Positions 9,227-17,683 of a stretch of DNA of 35,160 nt are shown here, one piece after another. The stretch comes from Prochlorococcus sp. AG-402-K22. GTDB lineage: Bacteria; Cyanobacteriota; Cyanobacteriia; PCC-6307; Cyanobiaceae. A program made the position numbers and the translations under genes. The DNA lies in assembly GCA_003216755.1 (NCBI GenBank), contig QCIJ01000016.1:1-35160 (forward strand), written 5' to 3'. Within the stretch, counting starts at the first letter, position 1. Each line of letters opens with the position of its first letter. The notes below the pieces were generated by a model, which was not told the DNA's origin, ran no database searches, and saw nothing but the letters and a program-made list of their open reading frames with translations.

Positions 9227-10120
9227 CTAATAAGAATCAGTAAATATCCTCAGTTTCTCTTTCGTGGAGCCTGGTATATTTTCTTTTTGGGTTATCAATC
9301 CATCTTTTAATGAAAAATGAGACTTACTTTTTGGTCTTTCTTTTTCAATTAATTTAGCTACTTCAAATATTATTTTATTAGCCACTTCAGTATTTGATCT
9401 AAGATTATCCAAAACCATCTCTACAGAAACTTCTTGATGAGTTTGATGCCAGCAATCATAATCAGTAACCATAGATAAGGAGGAGTAAGCTATTTCAGCT
9501 TCTTTAGCTAATCTTGCTTCTGTGTGGTTCGTCATTCCAATGATTGAACATCCCCAACTCCTATATAAATTAGATTCTGCTCTAGTTGAGAAAGCGGGAC
9601 CTTCCATTGCTAGATACGTACCCCCTCTATGCAATTGTCTACCGCCAGGAATATTTTTTTCTCCGATTTCACTTAATATACGTGATAAATTTGTGCAGAA
9701 GGGATCTCCCATAGTTACGTGTGCAACAGCTCCCTCGTTAAAGAAGGTAGCAGGTCTATTTTTTGTCCGGTCTATAAATTGATCTGGAACCACTATATCA
9801 AGTGGCCTAATCTGTTCTTGTAATGAACCAACTGCTGATGGAGCAATAATCCATCTTACTCCTATTGATCTTAGAGCCCAAATATTAGCTTTGTAAGGGA
9901 TTTCAGAAGGATTTAAACTATGTGTTCTGCCATGTCTAGGAATAAATGCTATCTCTAGGTTTCCAAGATTATATACTTTTATTGAATCAGAAGGTTTACC
10001 ATAGGGAGTATTGATTTCTAGTTCTCTTAAGTACTCTATTTGATCCATTGAATAGAATCCACTTCCACCAATCACTCCTAATCTTGATTTTTCAATTGGT
10101 AATAAATGTTCTTTATTCAT
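9227..10120 (-). CDS. mtnP: S-methyl-5'-thioadenosine phosphorylase
   Basis: Cleaves methylthioadenosine, the by-product of polyamine and related synthesis, to adenine and methylthioribose-1-phosphate. The 297-residue protein carries the PNP/MTAP family motifs: N-terminal GVIGGSGFYSM, FIPRHGRTH, the TWALR-like segment ANIWALRSIGV, and the substrate loop MEGPAFSTRAES with IGMTNHTEARLAKE. The TNHTEA string and overall length favour MTA phosphorylase over ordinary purine nucleoside phosphorylase. Its ATG is only 10 bases from the ATG of the divergent selD fusion, so its promoter must lie largely within that gene. metK, which makes the parent SAM, is elsewhere in the window. Confidence 0.92.
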   Translation of the reverse strand: MNKEHLLPIEKSRLGVIGGSGFYSMDQIEYLRELEINTPYGKPSDSIKVYNLGNLEIAFIPRHGRTHSLNPSEIPYKANIWALRSIGVRWIIAPSAVGSLQEQIRPLDIVVPDQFIDRTKNRPATFFNEGAVAHVTMGDPFCTNLSRILSEIGEKNIPGGRQLHRGGTYLAMEGPAFSTRAESNLYRSWGCSIIGMTNHTEARLAKEAEIAYSSLSMVTDYDCWHQTHQEVSVEMVLDNLRSNTEVANKIIFEVAKLIEKERPKSKSHFSLKDGLITQKENIPGSTKEKLRIFTDSY

Positions 10121-10130
10121 AGTGATGTAA

Positions 10131-12302
10131 ATGACTTTTAATCACCTGGTACTAATTGGAGGAGGACATTCAAATGTTTCTTTATTGAAGAAATGGTTAA
10201 TGTTTCCGAAATCAATGCCAGAAATTCCTGTTTCAATTATATCTAGAGATTCTCATTTGGTTTATTCAGCTATATTCCCATCGGTTATTTCAAAATCAAT
10301 CACTTTAGAAGAGAGTTTAATTGATATAAAATCTTTGGCAAAAAATGCAAAAGTATCTTTTATAGAAGAAGAAGTAAAGGATATTGATTTCAATTTAAAG
10401 AAAATTGTTTTAAGTAATAGACCTTCAGTTAATTATTCGAAGTTGGTGCTTAATTATGGAAGTCAAACAATAATTCCAAAAGAATTTGAATCTCTAGTTA
10501 AAAATCGAAATGCTTTTTCAATTAAACCTTTTTTAAGGGCTTATGACTCAATACTAAAAGAGGACATTTTTGATTCAGTGAATGAACTTCCATTTGTAAT
10601 TGTTGGGAGTGGCCTTTCTGCAATTGAAGTATCATATGCTTTGAGAAAAAGATGGGGAGATAGACCTTTAAAACTATTATGTGATTCAAGAAAAATTAAT
10701 AATACAATTCTAAAAAGTTTGAGGAATTCCAATATTGATTTAATTGAAAAACTTAATTTTGATTATGGCAAGATTCTTTTATGTACTGGAAATACATCTC
10801 CGTTATGCGCACAAAAAAAATTATTAGATTCGGATTCTTATGGCAGAATAATTACAAATCAGAATTTGCAGATAAAAAGTTTCTCTGGCATCTTTGCTGT
10901 CGGTGATTGCGCAGTTGTAGGTTCAGCAAAAAGACCAGCATCGGGAGTTTTTGCAGTAAAAGTTGTAAATACATTAGTACAAAATCTAAAAAAAGATATA
11001 GAAGGGGGATCATTAAAAAAGTGGTTTCCTCAAAAGATCGGATTGCAAATATTAAATATATTTCCAAGCCATCATCCAAAGGCTTTTGCTATTTATCGCA
11101 ATTTTGTTTTCGGCCCTTCTTTTATTTTTTGGATTTTAAAGCATAAAATTGATCTCAACTTTATTAAAAAGTTCAGATCAAAAAGGCTAATTATGAAAAG
11201 TAGTGAAAAAAATATTTCATTGAATGATTGCAGAGGATGTGCAGCTAAAATTCCTCAGTTTGTTTTGAATAAATCATTAATAAATTCTAATTTAAATTCT
11301 TTTGCCTCATCACCTGAAGATTCAGTTGAGATATATCAAAATGGTCAAGATATTATCTTGCAAAGTGTAGATGGATTCCCTGCTTTGGTAAGTGATCCTT
11401 GGCTTAATGCAAAAATTACTACTTTGCATGCTTGCTCAGATTTGTGGGCATGCGGAGCAAAACTTTCATCCGCTCAGGCTTTAATTTCATTACCAAAAGT
11501 TGAAAGGGAATTTCAGAGTTACCTCTTTTCTCAATCACTTCAAGGGATTAAATCAACAGTTGAGGATCATGGAGGTGAATTACTTGGAGGCCATACTTTC
11601 GAGGCAAGAAGTTTAGTAAATAAACCTTATTCATTAGGAATAGATATTTCTTTAACAGTTCAAGGTATTTTAAAAAATGGAGCAAAACCATGGCTTAAAT
11701 CTGGAATGAATATTGGAGATATTCTCATGATGTCTAGACCTCTGGGTGTTGGGATTTACTTTGCCGGTCAAATGCAAAATATTAATATTCTAGGTAGTTC
11801 TTATGAAGTAATTAATAATTTAGTAAAGAGTCAGCAATATTTGATTGATGAAATTTATCTTTTTCAAAATCAATTTAAAGAATCATTAGTCAGCGCTGCT
11901 ACTGACATTACTGGATATGGATTTATTGGACATCTTAAAGAAATGGTTGAATCATCTAATTTATATAGGCAAAGCAATAATCTTGAGCCACTAAAAGTTT
12001 TATTAGATTTATTTGCTTTTAAAGCTTATCCTGGAGTATTTGATTTAATAAGAAAAGATGTTAAAAGTACTTTCTTTGAATCTAATAAAGAAATTTTTGA
12101 CAAAATTTATAAAGTAAATAAGCAAAAAAGAATAATTAATTTTTTAAACGAAAATTCATTAGATCAAGAGACTTTTAACGAGAGAATATCATTACTATTA
12201 GATCCTCAAACATGTGGACCGTTGTTGATTAGTTGCAATCGTAAATATGAAAATGTTCTAAAGGATAAATGGTACAAGGTTGGAGAGGTTGTAAAAATGT
12301 AA
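10131..12302 (+). CDS. selD: NAD(P)H oxidoreductase fused to selenide, water dikinase
   Basis: Two-domain protein of 723 residues. Residues 1 to about 355 form an FAD/NAD(P)-dependent disulfide-reductase-type domain: FAD motif IGGGHSNV (9-16), a second nucleotide motif VIVGSGLSAIE near 155-165, and GIFAVGDCA before a typical FAD end. The C-terminal part (about 365-723) is SelD, which makes selenophosphate from selenide and ATP. Its active-site region reads NDCRGCAAKIPQ, with Cys370 and Lys373 in the positions of the E. coli catalytic Cys17 and Lys20, and later LGGHT and DPQTCGPLL motifs. An in-frame stop directly before the ATG fixes the start. Similar fusions are known in cyanobacteria; the oxidoreductase may deliver reduced selenium, which is an inference. 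No selA, selB or selU gene is nearby. Confidence 0.9.
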   Translation: MTFNHLVLIGGGHSNVSLLKKWLMFPKSMPEIPVSIISRDSHLVYSAIFPSVISKSITLEESLIDIKSLAKNAKVSFIEEEVKDIDFNLKKIVLSNRPSVNYSKLVLNYGSQTIIPKEFESLVKNRNAFSIKPFLRAYDSILKEDIFDSVNELPFVIVGSGLSAIEVSYALRKRWGDRPLKLLCDSRKINNTILKSLRNSNIDLIEKLNFDYGKILLCTGNTSPLCAQKKLLDSDSYGRIITNQNLQIKSFSGIFAVGDCAVVGSAKRPASGVFAVKVVNTLVQNLKKDIEGGSLKKWFPQKIGLQILNIFPSHHPKAFAIYRNFVFGPSFIFWILKHKIDLNFIKKFRSKRLIMKSSEKNISLNDCRGCAAKIPQFVLNKSLINSNLNSFASSPEDSVEIYQNGQDIILQSVDGFPALVSDPWLNAKITTLHACSDLWACGAKLSSAQALISLPKVEREFQSYLFSQSLQGIKSTVEDHGGELLGGHTFEARSLVNKPYSLGIDISLTVQGILKNGAKPWLKSGMNIGDILMMSRPLGVGIYFAGQMQNINILGSSYEVINNLVKSQQYLIDEIYLFQNQFKESLVSAATDITGYGFIGHLKEMVESSNLYRQSNNLEPLKVLLDLFAFKAYPGVFDLIRKDVKSTFFESNKEIFDKIYKVNKQKRIINFLNENSLDQETFNERISLLLDPQTCGPLLISCNRKYENVLKDKWYKVGEVVKM

Positions 12303-13550
12303 TTAATTTCTATTTAATTTGTCAATTTCCAAATATCTTAATCTTTTGATTTCCTTTCCCATCTCCTTTCCTGGGTCCCATCCTTCTTTTTTTAATGTTT
12401 CTCCATCTTTTTTTGATTTTATGAATTTGTAAATAAATAACCACTTAAACAATTTACGCCAGTACGGTCCTCCATCACAAATTAATAATTTGACTGTCTC
12501 ATCATTAAGGTTTCTGTCCTCAATAAATTCTGTCCAACTTGATGGAGAAAAATGATTGAAATTTTTTTGGTTTGTATTTAACATCTTTTTGATATTCAAA
12601 TAATCTTCTAATATTTTTATCTCACTACTATTTACCAAAAATCTTTGACATGCTTTTTCTAAATCTTCTGAATCTTTTAATAAGTAAAGCATATGATTTC
12701 CCTTTAACTTCTTAATCCAATTTAGTCCTCTTAAAAACCTTTTATCGAATTTAATTTTTTCATTTAAGATTGAGATAATTTCCCATTTATGAATTATCGA
12801 AATTACATTAGTCAAATTATCGTGTTTGCATATTTCAGCTAGTTCCATCCTTATTCTTATGCCGATTGCAGGTGGGTAAATCATTTTCTGATGAGTTTCT
12901 GAACTTTTCCATGGCCACTTTCTAACTGTTTCTTGAGATTGTTTGAGGGAATTATTTGAAATATTGAAATCTAACCTTGAAGCATATTTTGCACATCTAA
13001 TTAATCTACTTGGATCATCTGAAATACTTTTACTGTGAAGTAGGTTCAATTTTTTGCTTTTTATATCAGAAATTCCTCCATAAAGATCATAGATTTTCCT
13101 TGTCGAGACCTCGAATGCTATTGAATTTATCGTGAAATCTCTTCTTTTAAGATCATCCTCAATAGTAGTATTAGTTACTGTGGGATTTAAGCCTGGAGCA
13201 GAATAAATTTCTTTTCTTGCAGAAGCAATATCAATTTTATAGTCATTAATATTTATTTCTACTGTGTTGTATAAATTAAATTCCTTGATTAAACATAAAT
13301 CTACATTTACAACATTTTTTTTTATAAATTTTGCCAGAGAGATAGAGGAACCTTCAATAACAAGATCTATATCTACAGGTTTAGAAAAAGATTTTTTGTG
13401 GAATTTACTAATTAATAAATCTCTTAAATAACCGCCAACAAAAGCTACTCTAATATTGTTATTAGATTCTATGTATTTAGTAATTAGGTTATATAAATTA
13501 AATGGAGTTTTGATTAATTCTGTTTGGATGTAATCAGAGATATCGTTCAT
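12303..13550 (-). CDS. tRNA CCA-adding type nucleotidyltransferase / poly(A) polymerase family
   Basis: Class II nucleotidyltransferase of 415 residues. The head domain has VGGYLRDLL (38-46), the metal-binding aspartates in VDIDLVIEG (Asp60, Asp62), and motif RRDFTINSIAFE, followed by DPSRLIRCAKYASRL. These define the CCA-adding enzyme/poly(A) polymerase family. Both tRNA genes in this window lack an encoded CCA end, so a CCA-adding enzyme is required and this is a good candidate. CCA addition and polyadenylation cannot be told apart by eye. It begins 5 bases after the helicase stop on the same strand, suggesting co-transcription, and its stop codon abuts the stop of the convergent selD fusion. 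Confidence 0.85.
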   Translation of the reverse strand: MNDISDYIQTELIKTPFNLYNLITKYIESNNNIRVAFVGGYLRDLLISKFHKKSFSKPVDIDLVIEGSSISLAKFIKKNVVNVDLCLIKEFNLYNTVEININDYKIDIASARKEIYSAPGLNPTVTNTTIEDDLKRRDFTINSIAFEVSTRKIYDLYGGISDIKSKKLNLLHSKSISDDPSRLIRCAKYASRLDFNISNNSLKQSQETVRKWPWKSSETHQKMIYPPAIGIRIRMELAEICKHDNLTNVISIIHKWEIISILNEKIKFDKRFLRGLNWIKKLKGNHMLYLLKDSEDLEKACQRFLVNSSEIKILEDYLNIKKMLNTNQKNFNHFSPSSWTEFIEDRNLNDETVKLLICDGGPYWRKLFKWLFIYKFIKSKKDGETLKKEGWDPGKEMGKEIKRLRYLEIDKLNRN

Positions 13551-13555
13551 TAGTT

Positions 13556-15964
13556 TTAACTTACATAACGAATTGGAGCTAATCTGGGATCTAAAATTTT
13601 ACTTCCTTTATCACCAAATTTTACTGCTAAAGATATTTTTTCCCCACTCCCAAAAATATGTATGATTTCACCTTTCCCAAATTTTGAGTGAATTAGCTTA
13701 TCTCCAACTATCCAGCTTTTCCCTTTACTGGGTCCTGAATATAATTTCCTTACTGCATTTATTGGTTTGTTAACGAATTCATTTGGATTGTGTCGATCAA
13801 CTCTTGTTAAACGATCAAGATGCCTATCTCTTCTAATTGAAGCACCACCAGTTTGTGGTAATTCGCCATCCATTAAATCTTCAGGTATTTCTGAAAGGAA
13901 TATTGAAGGAATTGTTGCTTCACGCATTCCACCCCATAATCTTCTTTCTCTGGCATGACTCAAGAAAACTCTTTCTTTAGCTCTAGTAATTCCTACGTAG
14001 CATAATCTTCTTTCCTCTTCCAGAAGTGAGGGAGTATCTATTGATCTATGACTCGGGAAGAGACCTTGTTCTAGTCCAGTGATAAAAACATTTTGAAATT
14101 CTAAACCCTTACTATTGTGCAGAGTCATAAGAGTTACAGAGTTGGGATTATTCTTCTTCGTATCATTATCAGTTGTTAAGGCTGCAGTAGAAAGAAATCC
14201 TTCTACATCTCCACTTTCTGTTTCTTCTTCATATTGAGTAGCTGCATTAATTAGTTCTTGTAAGTTATTTCTTCTATCTTCAGATTCTTCAGTCCCACTA
14301 GAGAGCAAATCACTTAAATAACCACTTTTTTCTAATATAAGCTGTAGTAGTTGAGCGGGACCTGAATTTTCTAGGTAACACAGTAGATCATTCATAACTT
14401 CAGTAAATTTATTAATTCCTTTTGATGATCGGCCTATTGTTTCTTCAAGACTTTGCTTATCATTAAGAACCTCCCATAATGGGATATTTAACCTATTAGA
14501 TAGTTCATTAAGTTTTTGAATAGTAGTCTTACCAATCCCTCTTCTAGGAACATTTATGATTCGTAAAAGACTAACGTTATCTGAAGAATTAACCAGAACT
14601 TTCAAATATGCTATTGCATCTTTAATTTCTCTTCTATCATAAAAACGCAATCCTCCAAAAATTGTATAAGGAATGCGCCATCTTACAAGAGATTCTTCTA
14701 ATACTCTCGACTGAGCTCTGGTTCGATATAAAATTGCAAAATTTTTCCAAATTGGGTTTTGATTATAGTTATTGAGTGATTTTATTTTATTGGTAATTGC
14801 TTCTGCCTCGGAAATTTCATCATCACAGCTGAGTAATGTTAAAAGTTCCCCTTTTTCTTTAGTAGCCTTTAAAACTTTGTCAATTCTTTCAGAGTTGTTT
14901 TCAATTAGTGAGTTTGCAGCATCAAGGATATTGGAAGATGACCTATAGTTTTCTTCTAATTTAATTAAAGATGATTTTGTATCGTCGTTGATTGTAGTTT
15001 TAAAATCTTCTTGAAAACCAATTAAAATTCTGAAGTCAGCTGCTCTGAAACTATAAATACTTTGATCAGCATCCCCAACTACAAAAATTGACCGATCTTC
15101 CCAATTGAAGAATTTTTTTGGTTCAGTATTTCCAGCCGTTATTAATTTTATAAGTTCATATTGTGTTCTATTTGTATCTTGATATTCGTCAACTAAAATA
15201 TGTTTAAATCTTTTGTGCCAGTAATCTCTGACCATATCATTTTGCCTCAATAAGAAAACAGGCAAAAGTAGAAGATCATCAAAGTCTAAAGAATTATTTT
15301 TTGAGAGCGAAATCCTATATCTCTTGTAGGCTTCTGCAACTGTTTTATCAAAATTATTATCTGCTTTTTCTAAAAGATCATTAGAAGTTAAGCATTGATT
15401 TTTAGCATTACTTATTAATCTTTTAATCTTTTTGGGATCATATCTTTTGTGGTCAAGATTCATATCTTGACTGATAATTTCTTTTACTAATGTTTGAGAA
15501 TCTGTTTCATCGTAAATTGAAAATTGCCTTGTCCATTTTAGGCCTTCTGGATCAGTATATTTTTCAATATCGTATCTCAGAAGTCTTGAAAATAAAGAAT
15601 GGAAAGTACCGATCCAAAGGTTCTGAAGCATCTCTTGGTGAACGCTTGTTCTTAATTGATTTTGATCAATTTCTTTGAGAGTTGTCCAAGGCTGACCAAA
15701 TTGATTAAAAGCTAATTCTTGGGCTAGAAGAACCTCTAATCTTGCTTTCATTTCTTTAGCAGCTTTGTTAGTAAAAGTTACCGCAAGAATGTTATAGGGA
15801 TCTATAGAGTTACCCTCAATAAGGTTTGCAATTCTGTGAGTAAGAGCCTTAGTTTTTCCGCTACCTGCACCTGCTACAACTAATAGTGGTCCATAAACAT
15901 GTTTTACTGCTTGAAGTTGTTGATTGTTTAGGGACTTAAAAAGGAAATTGTTGGTTTGAGGCAC
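13556..15964 (-). CDS. uvrD: UvrD/PcrA-type superfamily 1 DNA helicase
   Basis: ATP-dependent 3'-5' DNA helicase of 802 residues for excision and mismatch repair, replication restart or removal of RecA. It shows the Q motif near LNNQQLQAV, Walker A AGAGSGKT (31-38), TFTNKAAKEMK (motif Ia), motif II DEYQDTN, motif III GDADQSIYSFRAAD, and C-terminal motifs VTLMTLHNSKGLEF and YVGITRAKERV. The C-terminal end (about 750-800, SWIVGDKLIHSKFGKGEI) is the PcrA-type Tudor-like domain that contacts RNA polymerase in relatives. PcrA and UvrD names are both used in cyanobacteria. It heads a reverse-strand pair with the nucleotidyltransferase. Confidence 0.93.
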   Translation of the reverse strand: MPQTNNFLFKSLNNQQLQAVKHVYGPLLVVAGAGSGKTKALTHRIANLIEGNSIDPYNILAVTFTNKAAKEMKARLEVLLAQELAFNQFGQPWTTLKEIDQNQLRTSVHQEMLQNLWIGTFHSLFSRLLRYDIEKYTDPEGLKWTRQFSIYDETDSQTLVKEIISQDMNLDHKRYDPKKIKRLISNAKNQCLTSNDLLEKADNNFDKTVAEAYKRYRISLSKNNSLDFDDLLLLPVFLLRQNDMVRDYWHKRFKHILVDEYQDTNRTQYELIKLITAGNTEPKKFFNWEDRSIFVVGDADQSIYSFRAADFRILIGFQEDFKTTINDDTKSSLIKLEENYRSSSNILDAANSLIENNSERIDKVLKATKEKGELLTLLSCDDEISEAEAITNKIKSLNNYNQNPIWKNFAILYRTRAQSRVLEESLVRWRIPYTIFGGLRFYDRREIKDAIAYLKVLVNSSDNVSLLRIINVPRRGIGKTTIQKLNELSNRLNIPLWEVLNDKQSLEETIGRSSKGINKFTEVMNDLLCYLENSGPAQLLQLILEKSGYLSDLLSSGTEESEDRRNNLQELINAATQYEEETESGDVEGFLSTAALTTDNDTKKNNPNSVTLMTLHNSKGLEFQNVFITGLEQGLFPSHRSIDTPSLLEEERRLCYVGITRAKERVFLSHARERRLWGGMREATIPSIFLSEIPEDLMDGELPQTGGASIRRDRHLDRLTRVDRHNPNEFVNKPINAVRKLYSGPSKGKSWIVGDKLIHSKFGKGEIIHIFGSGEKISLAVKFGDKGSKILDPRLAPIRYVS

Positions 15965-15987
15965 TTTTGGAAAGGGTTTTTCAAAAA

Positions 15988-16194
15988 TCAGACTTTACTA
16001 TGAGATTCAGGTTCCGTTTCTAGATCTTCTAACGCTTTTTTTAAATTTATAAGTTCATTATTGTTATTAATTATTTCTTCAAATTTATTTTGAGGCATCC
16101 TTAATTTCATACTTCTTTCTAGAATTTCTTTTTCCAATCTCTTTTTATATGAGGAAATAAGTTTCTTAGATAATTTTAACTCCTGTTGATCCAA
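15988..16194 (-). CDS. Small charged helical protein, function unknown
   Basis: A 68-residue protein that I do not recognise. It is rich in Lys, Glu, Leu and Asn, with almost no aromatic or Pro residues apart from one Met-Pro-Gln, and reads as two amphipathic helices (about 5-35 and 38-60) with heptad-like Leu spacing, so a small coiled coil is plausible. It lies 23 bases upstream of the helicase gene on the same strand and may be in its transcript. The ATG at 16194 is followed by a clean frame with no competing longer gene, and this small size is common among conserved picocyanobacterial genes. No function is proposed. Confidence 0.6.
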   Translation of the reverse strand: MDQQELKLSKKLISSYKKRLEKEILERSMKLRMPQNKFEEIINNNNELINLKKALEDLETEPESHSKV

Positions 16195-16372
16195 AACTTT
16201 ATTAAAAATATAATTTTATATTAGCGGAAAAAAATTTTTTATTTGAATTATTTCAACTATCACTTTGGAATGAAGTTATTAATTAAGAAGCGTTGCGTTA
16301 AGTTTTAAATTGTATTGTTTTTACTAGCTTTGTATTATTCTTAAGATCAATCTTTAAATTTTCACTTCAGGA

Positions 16373-16885
16373 ATGTCAGTTTTAAAAAATAATCAACTAT
16401 TGTCAGCCGATAAGAAATTAAATGATTTAAGCAATATAAAAGAATTTATTAATAGTGCAAACTCGAGATTAGATGCAATAACCTCAATAACTAAAAATTC
16501 ACATGCGATTGCAGCAGATGCCGTAACAGCAATGATTTGCGAAAATCAAGATTCAGTTAATTCAAAAACAGCTTTAAATACTACTAACAAGATGTCCGTT
16601 TGTTTAAGAGATGGAGAAATAATCCTAAGGATTGTTGCTTATCTTTTAATTTCTAATGACGAATCAGTTTTAGAAAAAAGTTGTTTGAAGGATCTTAAAA
16701 ATACTTATCTTGCTCTAGGGGTGCCTTTAAGAAATGCAAGAAGGGTTATTAAATTAATGCGAGATGCAACCATCTCTGATTTAAGATCAACAGTTGATAG
16801 TATGCAGGTAAACAAAAAATTTCTTCCTAATTTAATTTCTGAAACAGAGTTTCAATTTGAAAGGATAATTAATCTTTTAAACTAG
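16373..16885 (+). CDS. cpeB: Degenerate class III phycoerythrin beta subunit
   Basis: Beta subunit of phycoerythrin, reduced as in high-light Prochlorococcus. The 170-residue protein keeps the phycobiliprotein core: MICEN around Cys56 (beta-61 position) and [13 protein letters not shown] with Cys77, equal to the Cys82 bilin site, then YLALGVP. The beta-50 cysteine is replaced (NSHAIAADA), and the C-terminal Cys near 165 is missing because that region is changed and the protein ends early compared with about 184 residues. At most one normal chromophore should remain at Cys77. No cpeA, linker or other phycobiliprotein gene is adjacent, which rules out a phycobilisome rod. The gene ends inside the end of convergent cpeS (17 shared bases). 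The start has a weak CAGGA ribosome site. Published work on strain MED4, recalled from memory, describes this protein as expressed and carrying phycoerythrobilin. Confidence 0.93.
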   Translation: MSVLKNNQLLSADKKLNDLSNIKEFINSANSRLDAITSITKNSHAIAADAVTAMICENQDSVNSKTALNTTNKMSVCLRDGEIILRIVAYLLISNDESVLEKSCLKDLKNTYLALGVPLRNARRVIKLMRDATISDLRSTVDSMQVNKKFLPNLISETEFQFERIINLLN

Positions 16886-17420
16886 CTAAATTCCTTATCT
16901 CAGAAGTATGGGATGTTTGTATTACTGAATTGTTTTCCTGGTTTCTAATAGTAGAAAATCTGGATCTTATGTGAGTGGACAAAAAGGAAATTCTTTCTTC
17001 GGAAACTGTTGATTTGTAAATAGTTTTAATGTTTAAATTATTTTGTTCATCAACAAAATAATTTGCAGATGAAATAATGGATTCTGTATAACCTTTATTT
17101 CGTAGGACAATTCCTGAATTTTTATCTTTGGCTATAAATATCAAAATAATTTCATCTCCCTCACTTATATCATCACCTTCCCACTCACTTATAGCTTGCC
17201 ATTTTATAGAAATGGCTAAGCTCTCTGGGTTAAAACGTAATTTAAAATTTTTAAAAATTTCAACAACTTTTTTATCTTTTGAGTTGATAGGTTTTATATG
17301 TATTTTACTAATTGAGTTTTCAAATTCCTGAAAAGCTAAAGTGTGAGTACTTCTAATGGATTTCCACTCTCCTATACTTTTATCAATAAATTGATTAATT
17401 GTTGTTAGATTCTTCGTCAA
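16869..17420 (-). CDS. cpeS: CpeS-type phycoerythrobilin lyase
   Basis: Member of the CpcS/CpeS chromophore lyase family (183 residues, lipocalin-like). The N terminus has the family pattern in [20 protein letters not shown], with core strands [14 protein letters not shown] and a C-terminal [17 protein letters not shown] motif. These enzymes attach bilin to the Cys82 position; the neighbouring CpeB keeps exactly that cysteine (Cys77), and the MED4 enzyme is reported, from memory, to do this. It is convergent with cpeB and shares its last 17 bases with it. A 59-residue gene upstream on the same strand overlaps its start by 26 bases. Confidence 0.9.
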   Translation of the reverse strand: MTKNLTTINQFIDKSIGEWKSIRSTHTLAFQEFENSISKIHIKPINSKDKKVVEIFKNFKLRFNPESLAISIKWQAISEWEGDDISEGDEIILIFIAKDKNSGIVLRNKGYTESIISSANYFVDEQNNLNIKTIYKSTVSEERISFLSTHIRSRFSTIRNQENNSVIQTSHTSEIRNLASLKD

Positions 17421-17574
17421 GTTTATCTTCTACGGAATGATTTTCTGCTTTTTGTATCATTCTTACCATTGAATCCACCATTAATCTCTTTGCAGAAGTT
17501 ACTTTTAATCCAGAAGGAGTGGTTGATATTTGTTCTCCAGGGCGATCATATGAAGTTGGTCTAAATGGAGTCAT
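17395..17574 (-). CDS. Small protein overlapping the start of cpeS, unknown
   Basis: A 59-residue reading frame upstream of cpeS on the same strand, overlapping the cpeS start by 26 bases in another frame. It begins [17 protein letters not shown], continues through a basic, amphipathic part ([21 protein letters not shown]) and ends in an acidic/Asn tail. The sequence has mixed composition with Pro, Gly, Arg and Asp, unlike random translation of AT-rich DNA, which favours a real gene. The overlap suggests coupled translation with cpeS, so it may act with the lyase or the bilin pathway, but that is only context. I do not recognise the family. The start has little visible ribosome site. Confidence 0.6.
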   Translation of the reverse strand: MTPFRPTSYDRPGEQISTTPSGLKVTSAKRLMVDSMVRMIQKAENHSVEDKLDEESNNN

Positions 17575-17683
17575 CTAATAACTTTAAAAATTAATCGATT
17601 TCTATTCTTGCATGAATTCTTGTTTATATAGTTGTTGTTTGCAAAAATGTTATATCTTATTTGTATATTTAAATGAACCTTTT

